A stretch of DNA of 64,000 nt from Sympetrum striolatum (Eukaryota > Arthropoda > Insecta > Odonata > Libellulidae): assembly GCA_947579665.1 (NCBI GenBank), contig OX388349.1, forward strand, positions 20,988,459 to 21,052,458, given 5' to 3'. The notes under the pieces were generated by a model. The model was not told the origin of the DNA. It saw only the letters and a program-made list of their open reading frames with translations, and made no database searches. A program made the position numbers and the translations under genes. This document shows positions 36,890-46,400 of the stretch, piece after piece (position 1 is the stretch's first letter; each line of letters opens with the position of its first letter).

Positions 36890-37425
36890 TTTAAGCACCG
36901 CTCAATCTAAGGAAAAAATGCATGAAACACAATGATGTAATCTCCAAGACTAGGAAAACAAAGAAGCCTATGTGCAGGTTTTTCAATTTAATACGAGAGA
37001 TGGATGCTGAAAAACAGCCATTTAAAACTAATGTGTAGTACACTAATATTTAATTATGAAGAAAACCCATATTCGCCATCGTGCTGGATATAAAGATCAG
37101 AATAATTAATTATTTAAAATGTTCAATTAAGAAGACGTTGCGCCGTTTCGATTGAAAATTCCCGCACTACAAAATCGAACAAGTGAGCATTTTATTGAAT
37201 CGAATTTGGTAGGAAAATCATTCTTGAATGAATTCTTGTGATAGCTGGAAACTTATAGGTGTTATGAGATTTATGTTACATTCACAAATTATTACCCGCG
37301 TAAATTTGAATTTCACATGAGTTAAAGGAAAGGAATCTAATTCATTTGATTGATGCTTATTCATTTTCTGTATTGAATATAGCGAAATATTCTCAAATCA
37401 TATCTTTTATAAAGACATTTTCCAA
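36890..37425. other. AT-rich non-coding DNA
   Basis: Nothing recognised. Confidence 0.6.
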
Positions 37426-37809
37426 CACTTCCGCGCATATCGTTCCAAATACCCTCGCAGGAATGCCCCGCCGACGCACCCCGCGCGATCTTGGAAGACA
37501 AGCCATCAGCAGACGCCTGAGAGTGACTGATTAGTGCCGCGAGCCTCCGCACACACTCCAGACGCGACTAAAACCAATAGGCATCCCTGCCAATGATTCC
37601 CCCACGAAGAAAACCATTCTCATGCCGAAGCTTAAGATGCATACAATGCGAAACTAGAGGCTCAAAGCGAGAGGGTGGGAACTGTTAAGTTGTCCGGGAT
37701 GAGCTACAAAGAGATGGGATTCAATGTTGGGGATAAATCCGAGCATGTGCGCCTGACGGAGGATTTGAGATGGCTCGCGGGGTAAAATGGGGCGGTTGAA
37801 ATCGGACGG

Positions 37810-37865
37810 GGCAATATGGCGGAGGCTATATGGCGGGGGTAATATGGAGAGGGTAAAATGGGGCA
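37810..37865 (+). repeat. 14-bp degenerate minisatellite, 4 units
   Basis: Successive units GGCAATATGGCGGA, GGCTATATGGCGGG, GGTAATATGGAGAG and GGTAAAATGGGGCA share GG..A.ATGG.G. A further related unit (GGTAAAATGGGG) lies just upstream at about 37780. Confidence 0.8.
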
Positions 37866-37917
37866 TGGTAGAGAAGGCCGAGAGGGAGTCGGCAGACGTT
37901 CTCATCTCCCTGAGGGT

Positions 37918-38025
37918 TGAGTGGCGAAGGAGGAGGGGGGATTTGAGGAGATAAAGGGGGTGGGGTGGGGGAGGAGATAAATGGGGAGGGGAAGGGGGTG
38001 GTAAAAGGGTGAGTGGTTGTTAGAA
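37918..38025 (+). other. G-rich tract with quadruplex potential
   Basis: The plus strand is almost purely purine with repeated runs of three to six G separated by short spacers (GGAGGAGGGGGG, AAGGGGGTGGGGTGGGGG, GGGGAGGGGAAGGGGG). The run spacing satisfies the usual G-quadruplex pattern. Confidence 0.75.
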
Positions 38026-38400
38026 GAGAGGCAAATAGCTGTCACCGACACTCCCCGGCAACGCTTGTGAAATTGCTCTTCATCTTTCTTGTCCGAACAG
38101 TGTTGTGCACGCTTATTTTTTAATTACCCCTCCCACACCCCTTTCTCTTTGGCTCCTTTTGAGATTGGGATCTCTCGTCCGGTTCAAGTGTTCGTTTTTC
38201 CTCCGCTGGATGGATAAATTTTGAGGAGATAAGCGGCGGGCTTTTTTACCTGCGCGCTTACGCGAGCGTACATCCGTATCGCGGGCTGATTTAGGAAGAG
38301 AGATACGTCTCGTTGAACGTTCCTTTAGGAAGGAATTTACTTAAATGGCCGCCTGTTTACGGTGAGGCTTGAATCTCGCGGAAGGATGAACGCACCAAAA

Positions 38401-39560
38401 AAAGAATCCCAGAAGTTTTACAAAACAGCATGGATTATATAAGCATATCGTACTTTTTCAATTTTCAGTCCTTGCATCCTTGGGTGAAACTTTGCTATAG
38501 GCTATTATAAACTAAATTTTCTCTGAACCGTCGTAAAAAACCACCACGAAGTATTTTTCAAACAGATTGATCAAGAATCAAATTATGAACAGCAATAATA
38601 AACTTATATTACAATTTATCTCTGTTGGGTATCTTAAATTATTATGAACTTACTGACAATCTTTGGAAATTCTTATATGGTGAGATATAATGATTTTGAG
38701 AGATCACAAAGCAGATATCCGTGCATCAATGTTTCTATATTGCATAAAATTTCCTCTAGCTAATAGTATGAAAATCTGTTGATTTTTAAGGTAAAAAGGG
38801 AACTTCTTATACAGTACTTTTGGAAACGTCATTTTATTTCTGAGAACATGTCAAATTTGAGACAGTTATAAATTAGAAAAAATACATATGAACCACCCAT
38901 ATGCTCTATAAAATAGGAAAATATTTTCCTTTCTTAGCACCAAATTGTGCACCAAATCATCTCATCAGGACGAGATGCTTATAAAAACAAAACCCAAGTT
39001 AAAATTATTAAAAGTAAACGAAACAAATCGAAGTGAATCTACCATATGTCAAATGTTTATTAAATATAAGAGATTTATTATTATAATCAATACTATTTTT
39101 ATGCTACTCTTACGTCTAAGTTAAACCAATATGGCCATTCTTCCGCTAAACCTCTAAAGTTCACATAAATATTTTACTATATTAAAACAAAAATATTTGA
39201 CTACTAATAACTAGAATCTGGAAGAATATATCAATACATCGCAAACGGTCTGCAGAATGTCAAATGCTAAATATTTGGAAAGAACTAATCAACTAACTAG
39301 TATGCATAAAACACAAAGTAATAGAAACAAACAAGATAAAGTTTCACACAACCAAAGACAGACTTAGGTTGTGAGGAAAATTTCCCTACTGAAGGTTTAC
39401 GGAGAAAAACCCTCGATGAGTGATACCCATGGAAGAATGGGATGAAAAAAGCAACGGAAGTATTACTTTCGGAATCAAAATCGAGGTGAATTCACTTGAG
39501 CAAAACAGAATACTAGAATTGTTGCATAAAAATATAGCTAGATACATTCGTCAACGGCAA
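38401..39560. other. AT-rich non-coding DNA
   Basis: Nothing recognised. A short CATCTC...GAGATG hairpin at about 38958 is probably chance. Confidence 0.6.
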
Positions 39561-40090
39561 CCCTCAAGAATAGCTACAATCATTCTTTCCATCTTCCTTT
39601 TCATGCATCCGATTCCATTTGCGCAATCCCACTTTCTTTTGTTTCAACGCGCGTATCCTCTCGAGCCACCTTTGTGATCGCCGTATCTTATCAGCGCACT
39701 TTATCGCTCTTCTCTTTCTCCATCAGAGAGACCCGTCTTCTCGATTGTCCCTCACCTAATTGGATTGGAATAACATCGTTTCGGAACGTATAACGCTTTT
39801 GTTTTTTATCCCTGCGGATTCTTTTGTCTTCTCGTCTGTCGTTGATCTGCCCTAATCTGATTGCCTTTGCCATTTATGTTTGTGACGGGCAAGTTAATTT
39901 TTGCCCCAAGGTGAAATATACCCTTGTTGCTGTCAATCCCGATATTCCCTCGACGAGGAAATACTTTTCACTTAAACATACATATTATCCTCGTTTATTC
40001 CTTTTTAATTCGAATACGTGTCGGGGAATTAAATGAGAAGCTCCCCGACTCCTATAAAGTCAAAGGAAACCCCGGATTATTTGAGGAGTA
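39561..40090. other. Mildly GC-richer islet
   Basis: A balanced-composition stretch with several CpGs and open frames of 60-85 codons on both strands; no recognised content. Confidence 0.3.
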
Positions 40091-40634
40091 ATTTATTTTC
40101 CGTTATTCTTTATCTGTCTCAATCCCGAAGGACTGGAGACCCCTGATTGGTATTCCACGTTTTGTTGCTTTTAGTTCTGAAGTATTCGTGAATCTATGGC
40201 TGCATCGCTTGATCAAAGAAATAAAGATATATGGGTCGCAAACTAAGAGGAAGAAATAGTTAAAGAAAGGCGTAATTTTAAGGTCCAAGGAAATAAAATA
40301 GAGAGAGAAATGAAGGCAGAACTTGCTAGATGATCCAAAGGATGGGAATAATTTTCACGAAGTAAATAAAAAATATGGAATTGGGAAATATAACGATGCT
40401 AAATCTTTGGTGGAAGAGGAATGATTTATATCTGACCCTCTTTGAGGCCAAGTTTCGTATTCATATGGCAGCACGCTACACCATGATTTCCACCAATACC
40501 TCCAAACTAATAGCTGACAAATAACAGGAGATTTTAAGATGCATGAACTAACCGTAAGTTAAAATATTCATAAATATATCTATATTACTTTACCCCATGT
40601 GCTATAGCCATTCCAGAGCATACCAAACCGAAAT

Positions 40635-40876
40635 AAATCAAACCAAATGATGGAAAGAAATATTTGACTTTGCACATGAAAGATTGTGGCTTAACCCAAA
40701 GTCGTACGGATGTGAAAAATAATGACTTGGCTGGGACTCGAACCCAGGTCTCCCTCTTTCCGGGCATCAGTGGCTCATTCAGTGGTTAGAATGCCTTCCC
40801 GGACAGTGGGAGACCTGGGCTCGAGTCCCAGCCAAGTCACAATATTTCACATCTGTATATCTTTAAATCAAAACAA
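40635..40876. repeat. 12-bp target-site duplication around SINE dimer
   Basis: AAATCAAACCAA (40635-40646) and AAATCAAAACAA (40865-40876) flank the insertion and differ at one base. A duplication of this length is typical of LINE-mediated target-primed integration. Confidence 0.75.
40647..40864. mobile_element. Head-to-head tRNA-derived SINE dimer
   Basis: Two tRNA-like heads face each other in a hairpin (about 40706-40769 against 40790-40854). The plus-strand copy has A-box-like TGGCTCATTCAGTGG plus TTAGAATGC, an anticodon-like arm (TTCCC/GGGAG) and a perfect T arm (CTGGG, 7-nt loop, CCCAG). The minus-strand copy has an even more canonical B box (GGTTCGAGTCC). The minus copy continues into a roughly 70-bp body (40647-40706) that recurs at 42660-42725; the plus copy stops shortly after its tRNA region. 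Transcription would be by RNA polymerase III from the internal boxes. No functional tRNA: the acceptor stem and anticodon loop are degenerate. Confidence 0.85.
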
Positions 40877-41103
40877 CCGCAACTCCTATCCTTCATTTAG
40901 AAGGGAATTCTAAGACACACGAATCTGCCATATTGTAAAAGACTCTTTTATGTATCTCACTTCCTTTAAATCTACATTTAATACCCACATGAGAGCATAT
41001 AAAATCAAGCATTCTGCCAATTCTTTCCAACTCATGGCCTATCATAAGCAGGGAATGATTAAACTCTTTGCAACACCAAACATTCAATCATTCGGCAATT
41101 CAT

Positions 41104-41184
41104 CTCCGTGAACGCTTTCCTAATCGCCCACCAGGGGCCTTAGTTCACGGGGCCATTACTGACATGGGCCTTAGTTCACGGATG
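41104..41184. repeat. Short inverted/direct repeat cluster
   Basis: GGGCCTTAGTTCACGG occurs twice in direct orientation (41135-41150, 41166-41181) and its end occurs inverted as CCGTGAAC (41106-41113). With CATCTCC on the left and GGATG on the right it forms an imperfect hairpin of about 80 bp. Probably a small MITE, GC-richer than its surroundings. Confidence 0.55.
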
Positions 41185-42365
41185 CTGAACATTGCAATAC
41201 TTATACGGCATTTGTTTGAAAGGAAAGAAGTCAATCATTTTAGTGTCAAATTATGTGTCGCGTTCCTTTCTTCGAATGGTATGTATTTTCTGTATTCTCA
41301 AACAAATATTTTCTTGAAATTCGATTTCGGGAATCACTAACTAACGTTTCCGCAAATTCTCCAGCTGTCATCTGCAACGCCTATCGCTAGCTTCCACGGA
41401 AAATAGACCGTTGAAACCATTGACCGAAACAGAAAAGAGTCATTCCGACTGCATGCATGCATGTACTACAACCGCACAATTTTTTGGAAATTAAATCCCA
41501 TCGCATCTCTAATATCACAAAGCGTAAAAGTCTACAATTACACAGGGAATGTTTAAAATAGAATTTGTTCCTTTTTATACACGTTCAACATCATGTCAAC
41601 AAATGTGGAATTTTCAAATTAAAAAGAAATCATCATCTCCAACTTCATCGGCAGGAAAAGCGAGATTAGTAGAGAGCAGTCGCAAATTAAAAGGAAACTT
41701 AAACACAAAGTCGAACCAGCAACTAATTTCCAGTAAAGGTGCCTGGAGATGAATGTTAAAAAAACGAACTAATATTTGCCTGGAATGTATGAACGAAAGA
41801 CGGAGGTATGGAGGTAGAAATAGCTAAACGAGTAAACTTGTATCAAATAAAACTTAAATATTAGACGAAATATTTTGCAACAAGGTAAAAATCCAAGAAC
41901 AATACTCTCCTATAAAGAGCATTAGGAATAAAGATGAAAAGAAGGAGTTGAAGGAGAAGACTTACTCTGAATTACAAGTTAATATTTTAAGGTAAAGAGG
42001 AGTGATTTTTATTTTTTCTAATTCTTAAGTTTTTATCTCTTTGTTTTCGAAATGCGTTTTTATAATTCAAGTTGCAGGAAATTTGAATGACAATAAGCAC
42101 AAATTTGTATTGTTCCTATAAATGATCCGCATTTCTAAAGGGTTGCTCAAATTATATCTTGAATGAAATAAACGATTTACAGACGAATACATTGAATTAA
42201 TCCGAAAAAAAAAATGTTTGTGCAACAAGAAGAATACTACTAGTAAATATACTAGTAAAGTAGTAGTAGCAATATGAACAATGTATAACAAAGATACAAA
42301 AATTATTTGGAAGGAAGCTGGAAACTCCTAAATTGATATTTCTTTTAGCATAACGTCATAAATGT
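41185..42365. other. AT-rich non-coding DNA
   Basis: No recognised gene. 41760-42005 loosely resembles the 5' part of the dispersed repeat at 34.5 and 40.3 kb (GTAGAAATAGCTAAA, AAAGATG, AGAGGAGTGA), but alignment by eye is not convincing. Confidence 0.5.
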
Positions 42366-42369
42366 ATAA

Positions 42370-42540
42370 CAAACCGTCATCGGTAAAACTGGCTAAAATG
42401 TGGTTAACCAATCATATTTAAAAACGTTATACAGAGGTGAAAATAGTGACTAGGCTGGAACTCGAACACAGGTCTCCCACTTCTCAGGCAGGTATTTTAA
42501 CCACTGAACTACTTATCCACGTTCTTTTCACCTCTGTAAA
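42370..42540 (-). mobile_element. tRNA-derived SINE copy, minus strand
   Basis: Reading the minus strand: TAGTTCAGTGGTTAAAAT (A-box region), GTGGGAGACCTG, GTTCGAGTTCCAG (B box), then TAGTCAC and a body extending leftward. The tRNA-like part is bounded by a perfect 13-bp inverted repeat, ACAGAGGTGAAAA (42431-42443) with TTTTCACCTCTGT (42525-42537), perhaps a remnant of a second copy. Same family as the 40.7 kb dimer. Confidence 0.75.
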
Positions 42541-42574
42541 ACTAACTAAAAGCAACCCATTTACAAAAGTAGAA

Positions 42575-42740
42575 GGAGTTAGATCGGTATTTCAGTGGTA
42601 AGAATACATGCCCAGAAAGTGGGAGACCTGCGTTCGAGTCCCAGCCAAGTCACTATCTTTTATCTCTCTATAACTTTGGATTAAGCCACATACTTTCATG
42701 TACATAGTCATTTCTTTCTTTCCATCTATCATATTAATCT
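42575..42740 (+). mobile_element. tRNA-derived SINE copy, plus strand
   Basis: A-box-like TATTTCAGTGGTAAGAAT, then AAAGTGGGAGACCTG, B box GCGTTCGAGTCCC and CAGCCAAGTCAC, followed by a body (about 42660-42725) that matches 40647-40700 in reverse complement (GATGGAAAGAAA, ACATGAAAG, TGTGGCTTAA). This defines a SINE of about 150 bp with a tRNA head and a short unique body. Lies head-to-head with the minus copy upstream. Confidence 0.8.
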
Positions 42741-43335
42741 TAAAAGATATCATTATGATCAAGGAAATTGTCCAGAGTTGGACCCAAAAGTTTTGTTCCA
42801 AAGTGATACTCACATGTGCACCCGTGGATGTTAATTTAGAAAGTTACTTTCTTTAATACGGAGAAGGCAAATTCAGTCAAAAGACTATTTCTAGAGATCG
42901 AGTTCGCAATATCAGGTGGAAAAATTTCGATACGGAGCAAAAGAATGTAACTAGCATCATTGTCGGCATTAATGTTTGCAGTGCCCGATGCGTGAATAAG
43001 CTGCGAAAACAAGAAAAAGGTGCGCCTCCTTCTAACTCGACGCTCATCATATGACGAAATAAATCAAGGCAGTTGTCAACAATGGAGTGCCCCACAAAAA
43101 GATGTGAATTCGCAAATATGACTCGCAAATAGTTTGTATGGTCGGGCAGTCATTTATGTACAAATCAGCAGACAGAATATATAGGACAGCAAACGGCAAA
43201 AATTCCTGTATGGGAAAATGATGACCGCATTTCTCGATGTTCCTTTCGCGGTCGCTAAAATTCACAAAATATGGAGCAAGATTCACGAAATGATGTCCTG
43301 CTTAGTACAGCAAATCTCACGAAATAATTTCATTC
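42741..43335. other. Non-coding DNA, moderate GC
   Basis: Short unrecognised minus-strand ORFs only (79-83 codons). Confidence 0.55.
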
Positions 43336-43930
43336 AATCCGATTCTAAAAATGTCTCACATTCCAACGATCCAGCTACATAATATATCTATTTCCAGTGG
43401 GAGGGTAAAATAATGGTCGAATTTGTTCAAATTAAGTTCATAGTCTCAACCATCTAGCCTTCATTAAATGAGATATCAAGAAAGAATCACAGTTTTCCAT
43501 TTGTTACAAATTCATCCTACATAACCTTACACTGCCTTCCGTACTTAAAGTCTATATAGGTCCTTAAAAAGGCCATATAGGCAATGCTTTCCAAATACAA
43601 CCGGACTGTAGAGTATGTTTACAAAGTAATATAAAAAAAAAATTGTTTTCATTATTTTAAGATATATCATATTAGGCTTTACTCAGTAGGGCGATACATT
43701 TGTAATAATCTAATATAATCCGATTCCAAAAATCTCTTTCTCTCATACACAGTAGCAATATATATCTAATCCACGTAGAGAAGTAAAATAATTGAGGCAT
43801 TTGCTCAAATGAAATCCATTATCTAAATCATTTCATCTATATTTAAAAAGGTATCTATAAGGATTAAATCAGAGTACGCCTCCACACAAAACTGTAAAAC
43901 GTATTCTCCTCTAAGATTCAGTCGAAAATT
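43336..43930. repeat. Old tandem duplication, offset 381 bp
   Basis: AATCCGATTCTAAAAAT at 43336 recurs as AATCCGATTCCAAAAAT at 43717, followed in both by alignable TCTC.CA, TATATCTA, GTAAAATAAT, TTTG.TCAAAT and, about 230 bp into each, TATA.G. Divergence is high; no coding. Confidence 0.65.
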
Positions 43931-44275
43931 CATTACCAAAACAGCACCTCATCGTTTTCTTATACGGAGAAGTTTCTCTCGTCTATTTATTTAACAAGCT
44001 ATAAATTCCCTTTTTTATAGAACTTTTCTTGCATTCAAACTTGTAGAAATCCTTACAATAGGTATTAAAAAATAAAAATAAAACTCATTACCTGAATCTG
44101 AATTTCTTTGTTAACTTTACCATAGAATTCTAAAAATTCTAGCATTATATTGGTTTCAGATGGTCTATTTAAGATTACCAAGCTCTCATAGCAACATCAA
44201 ATGTTCAATTGTACTAAAACGCAAATCTCTTTGTTCAATGAGAATTCGGAGAACTCTCCAGAATAATTCTATTGA

Positions 44276-44277
<2 letters not shown>
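43931..44277. other. AT-rich non-coding DNA
   Basis: Nothing recognised. Confidence 0.6.
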
Positions 44278-44278
<1 letters not shown>

Positions 44279-44319
<41 letters not shown>

Positions 44320-44326
44320 GCGCACG
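44279..44326. repeat. (TA)n microsatellite with CA/CG tail
   Basis: About 18 uninterrupted TA units followed by CACACGCGCACGTG, an alternating purine-pyrimidine stretch with Z-DNA potential. Confidence 0.97.
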
Positions 44327-45960
44327 TGTTATATAACGTTCTTTAACAGCAATTATGGTTACTCGGTAATCTCCTTTGAAATCTCTATTCTCAAAGCGAC
44401 CTTTGTTTTAGAATTGGTGCAGAAATTCATAAGTCTTTTATCTGAATGTTAATGCTCTAGAGAATTGAGTTAGGAAACATTAAATTCATTTTCTCTCGTA
44501 ATCGAGTTTCGGATCTCCATTTTAGGATATATACTGTCGAACTTTACGTTGGTGTAACATTGCATTTCAAGGTAAATACTTATAAGTTTAGACTAAAGAT
44601 TTAGTGCTTTATTAGGATACACTTTGATATAAAAGCGGATAAAGAAATGTTAAATAAATGACGACAATATCACTTAGGTAATTCTACCAGCTTTAAACTA
44701 TTTAATACAGCGAAGTTCATTATATAAAGGGTGTCTTGCAAATTTTTTCCCAATTACGATTTATTTCCCTTATTCGATAAATAATACGCAATACGATTAT
44801 TAATTTTTCCCGACGCAAGTGTTTTGTATCATTCGAGACAAGGGTTTTACAAGGAATATTACAGTACAATGCACATAATAGAGCACTAGTCTAATATTTG
44901 CAGAAATATCACCATTTACTAACACAACTTTTTAGTCCAGTCACAATACACAGATATGTATAATGCTATCTAATAATAATAATAAATTATAATATATATA
45001 CAGAAATATAAATACACAATCAGATCTAATATTTCAATCAGCGTAATGCATTAAAATGGGTATCCTCATAAAGCGTACGTGATAACGCCGCCATTTGGCT
45101 TAGGCCTACTCTCAACCTGCCTCAATTGAGGAATATAACTAATCCTTTAAATAATCGCATAACTAAAGCTGAGAGTGTCTTCCGTAGGAACTTAAGAGTC
45201 AATTGTAGCATTAAAATCACCGATAAGAGGTTTGAAAACTCTCCCAAAGCCGTCTTCGTTAGCGTTCCGTGCCCGCGTTGCCTGTTTTGGAAGCAATGGA
45301 AATTACCAGATTACCAAACTTCTGAAAAGCACCCACTGTATGAATGCAATTCTCAATAGCCAAAAATCTCTTATTCATGAACAGCCATTTTTAAATTTCT
45401 ATCCTTTCAAAATCACGGAAATTTTCAATTGAGTTGATAAAAAATATTTGTAGATATTTTTGTATTTATAATATTCGTAATGGAATTTTCAATATTTGTA
45501 TATTTTTTCTTAATTTTTTTACGTTCTATTTATTTACATGCAAATTTTTCTCTATGTTCTTTTTTATGTTTCTCTATTTTCTTATTTATACATGTTCAAT
45601 TTTTTTGTTTATACAATATATTTATATAATTTTATTATCGTTTATGATTTGCATAATTTTTACATATAAATGTTGTAATGTATCCTATGTCCTAAAATAT
45701 CTAAGGGTACATTTACAGTAATTATGATATTTACTATATGTAAACGCAGTTGTAAATGTATAGATTTACTAAATGCATTAACATAAAAGTGACATAATTA
45801 TGCTATTAAGTGTTAATTAATAACATTATTTTTATTAATACTTTCAATAATGTGCAATATTTTTAACAAAGATCTGTCCGTAATCATTGAATAAATACAT
45901 AAATACTGTCAGTTTAAATCATTCCATGTATTTCAAAACTAAATCTTATCTCTGACAGAC
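44327..45960. other. AT-rich non-coding DNA
   Basis: No supported gene. The plus ORF at 45126-45359 contains KAESVFRRNLR, faintly like the LINE segment upstream of the RT C-terminus, but nothing else follows. The ORF at 45434-45721 is low-complexity Phe/Ile/Tyr from T-rich DNA. Confidence 0.55.
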
Positions 45961-46400
45961 TCGGTCCAATTTCTATTTCTCAGATTTCACATAGGGAATT
46001 CCCGAAAACCAGAGAACCAAACTCGCGGACGTTGAGCTGTCGATGTACTCCCATAGACCTCGAGGATCGTCGGGTTAAAATCGCGAGCGACGCCGCAGTC
46101 TGGCCCAGAGTCCACACGCGGAACCCGACCGCCTCACCCTGTACTTCGCCGGCTCTCTTTCTCGCCTTTGGCCACTGCGTCAATCCACTCTATGGGCTCA
46201 ACCGAGCTGTACAATTTGAGACCTCGTTCGCCTCTCAAAAGATTCCCACAACGTTCCTTCCCGCACGCAAAGCCACGGGTGCCATTTCAAGCGATTTCCC
46301 GGAATTCTATTTGCCGTCGTTTTCCTTCGCTTCGTTTCGAAGAATTTGGGAACGTTCCTTTCAAGCCACTTTATTGAATTTGGCTAACGAGAATGAGTAA
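45961..46400. other. CpG-dense islet
   Basis: Dense CG dinucleotides from about 46020 to 46350 with abrupt AT-rich flanks. A plus-strand ORF of 122 codons (46032-46400) and other open frames are unrecognised. Candidate promoter or conserved non-coding element. Confidence 0.45.

Larger units (their letters stand above)
37426..38400. other. GC/CpG-rich islet with strongly G-rich centre
   Basis: A CpG-containing start (37460-37560), the 14-bp minisatellite, a G-rich block (37920-38030) and a CpG-containing end (38060-38390). No recognisable protein; a minus-strand 83-codon ORF at 37654-37905 falls in the repetitive part. Candidate promoter or structural element. Confidence 0.45.
40180..41095 (+). 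repeat. Dispersed repeat, copy 2, interrupted by SINE dimer
   Basis: Same orientation as copy 1 at 34425. Shared blocks run from CTTGATCAA (40208) through GATATATGGGTC, TTGCTAGATGAT, GGATGGGAA and GGAAGAGGAAT, into tandem units starting at about 40454, 40600 and 40980. Removing the SINE insertion (40647-40876) restores the unit: the flanks CATTCCAGAGCA...AAATCAAACCAA and CCGCAACTCCTA match the contiguous sequence in copy 1 at about 34870-34902. Confidence 0.75.

Noticed and set aside
41760..42005. Possible third copy of the dispersed repeat's 5' segment
   Set aside because: A few short matches only; in A-rich DNA this is not distinguishable from chance by eye.
45126..45359. ORF containing KAESVFRRNLR, faintly like a LINE segment upstream of the RT C-terminus
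   Set aside because: The similarity stops after about 12 residues, with no VRP.LEY or QRRAARF block downstream.
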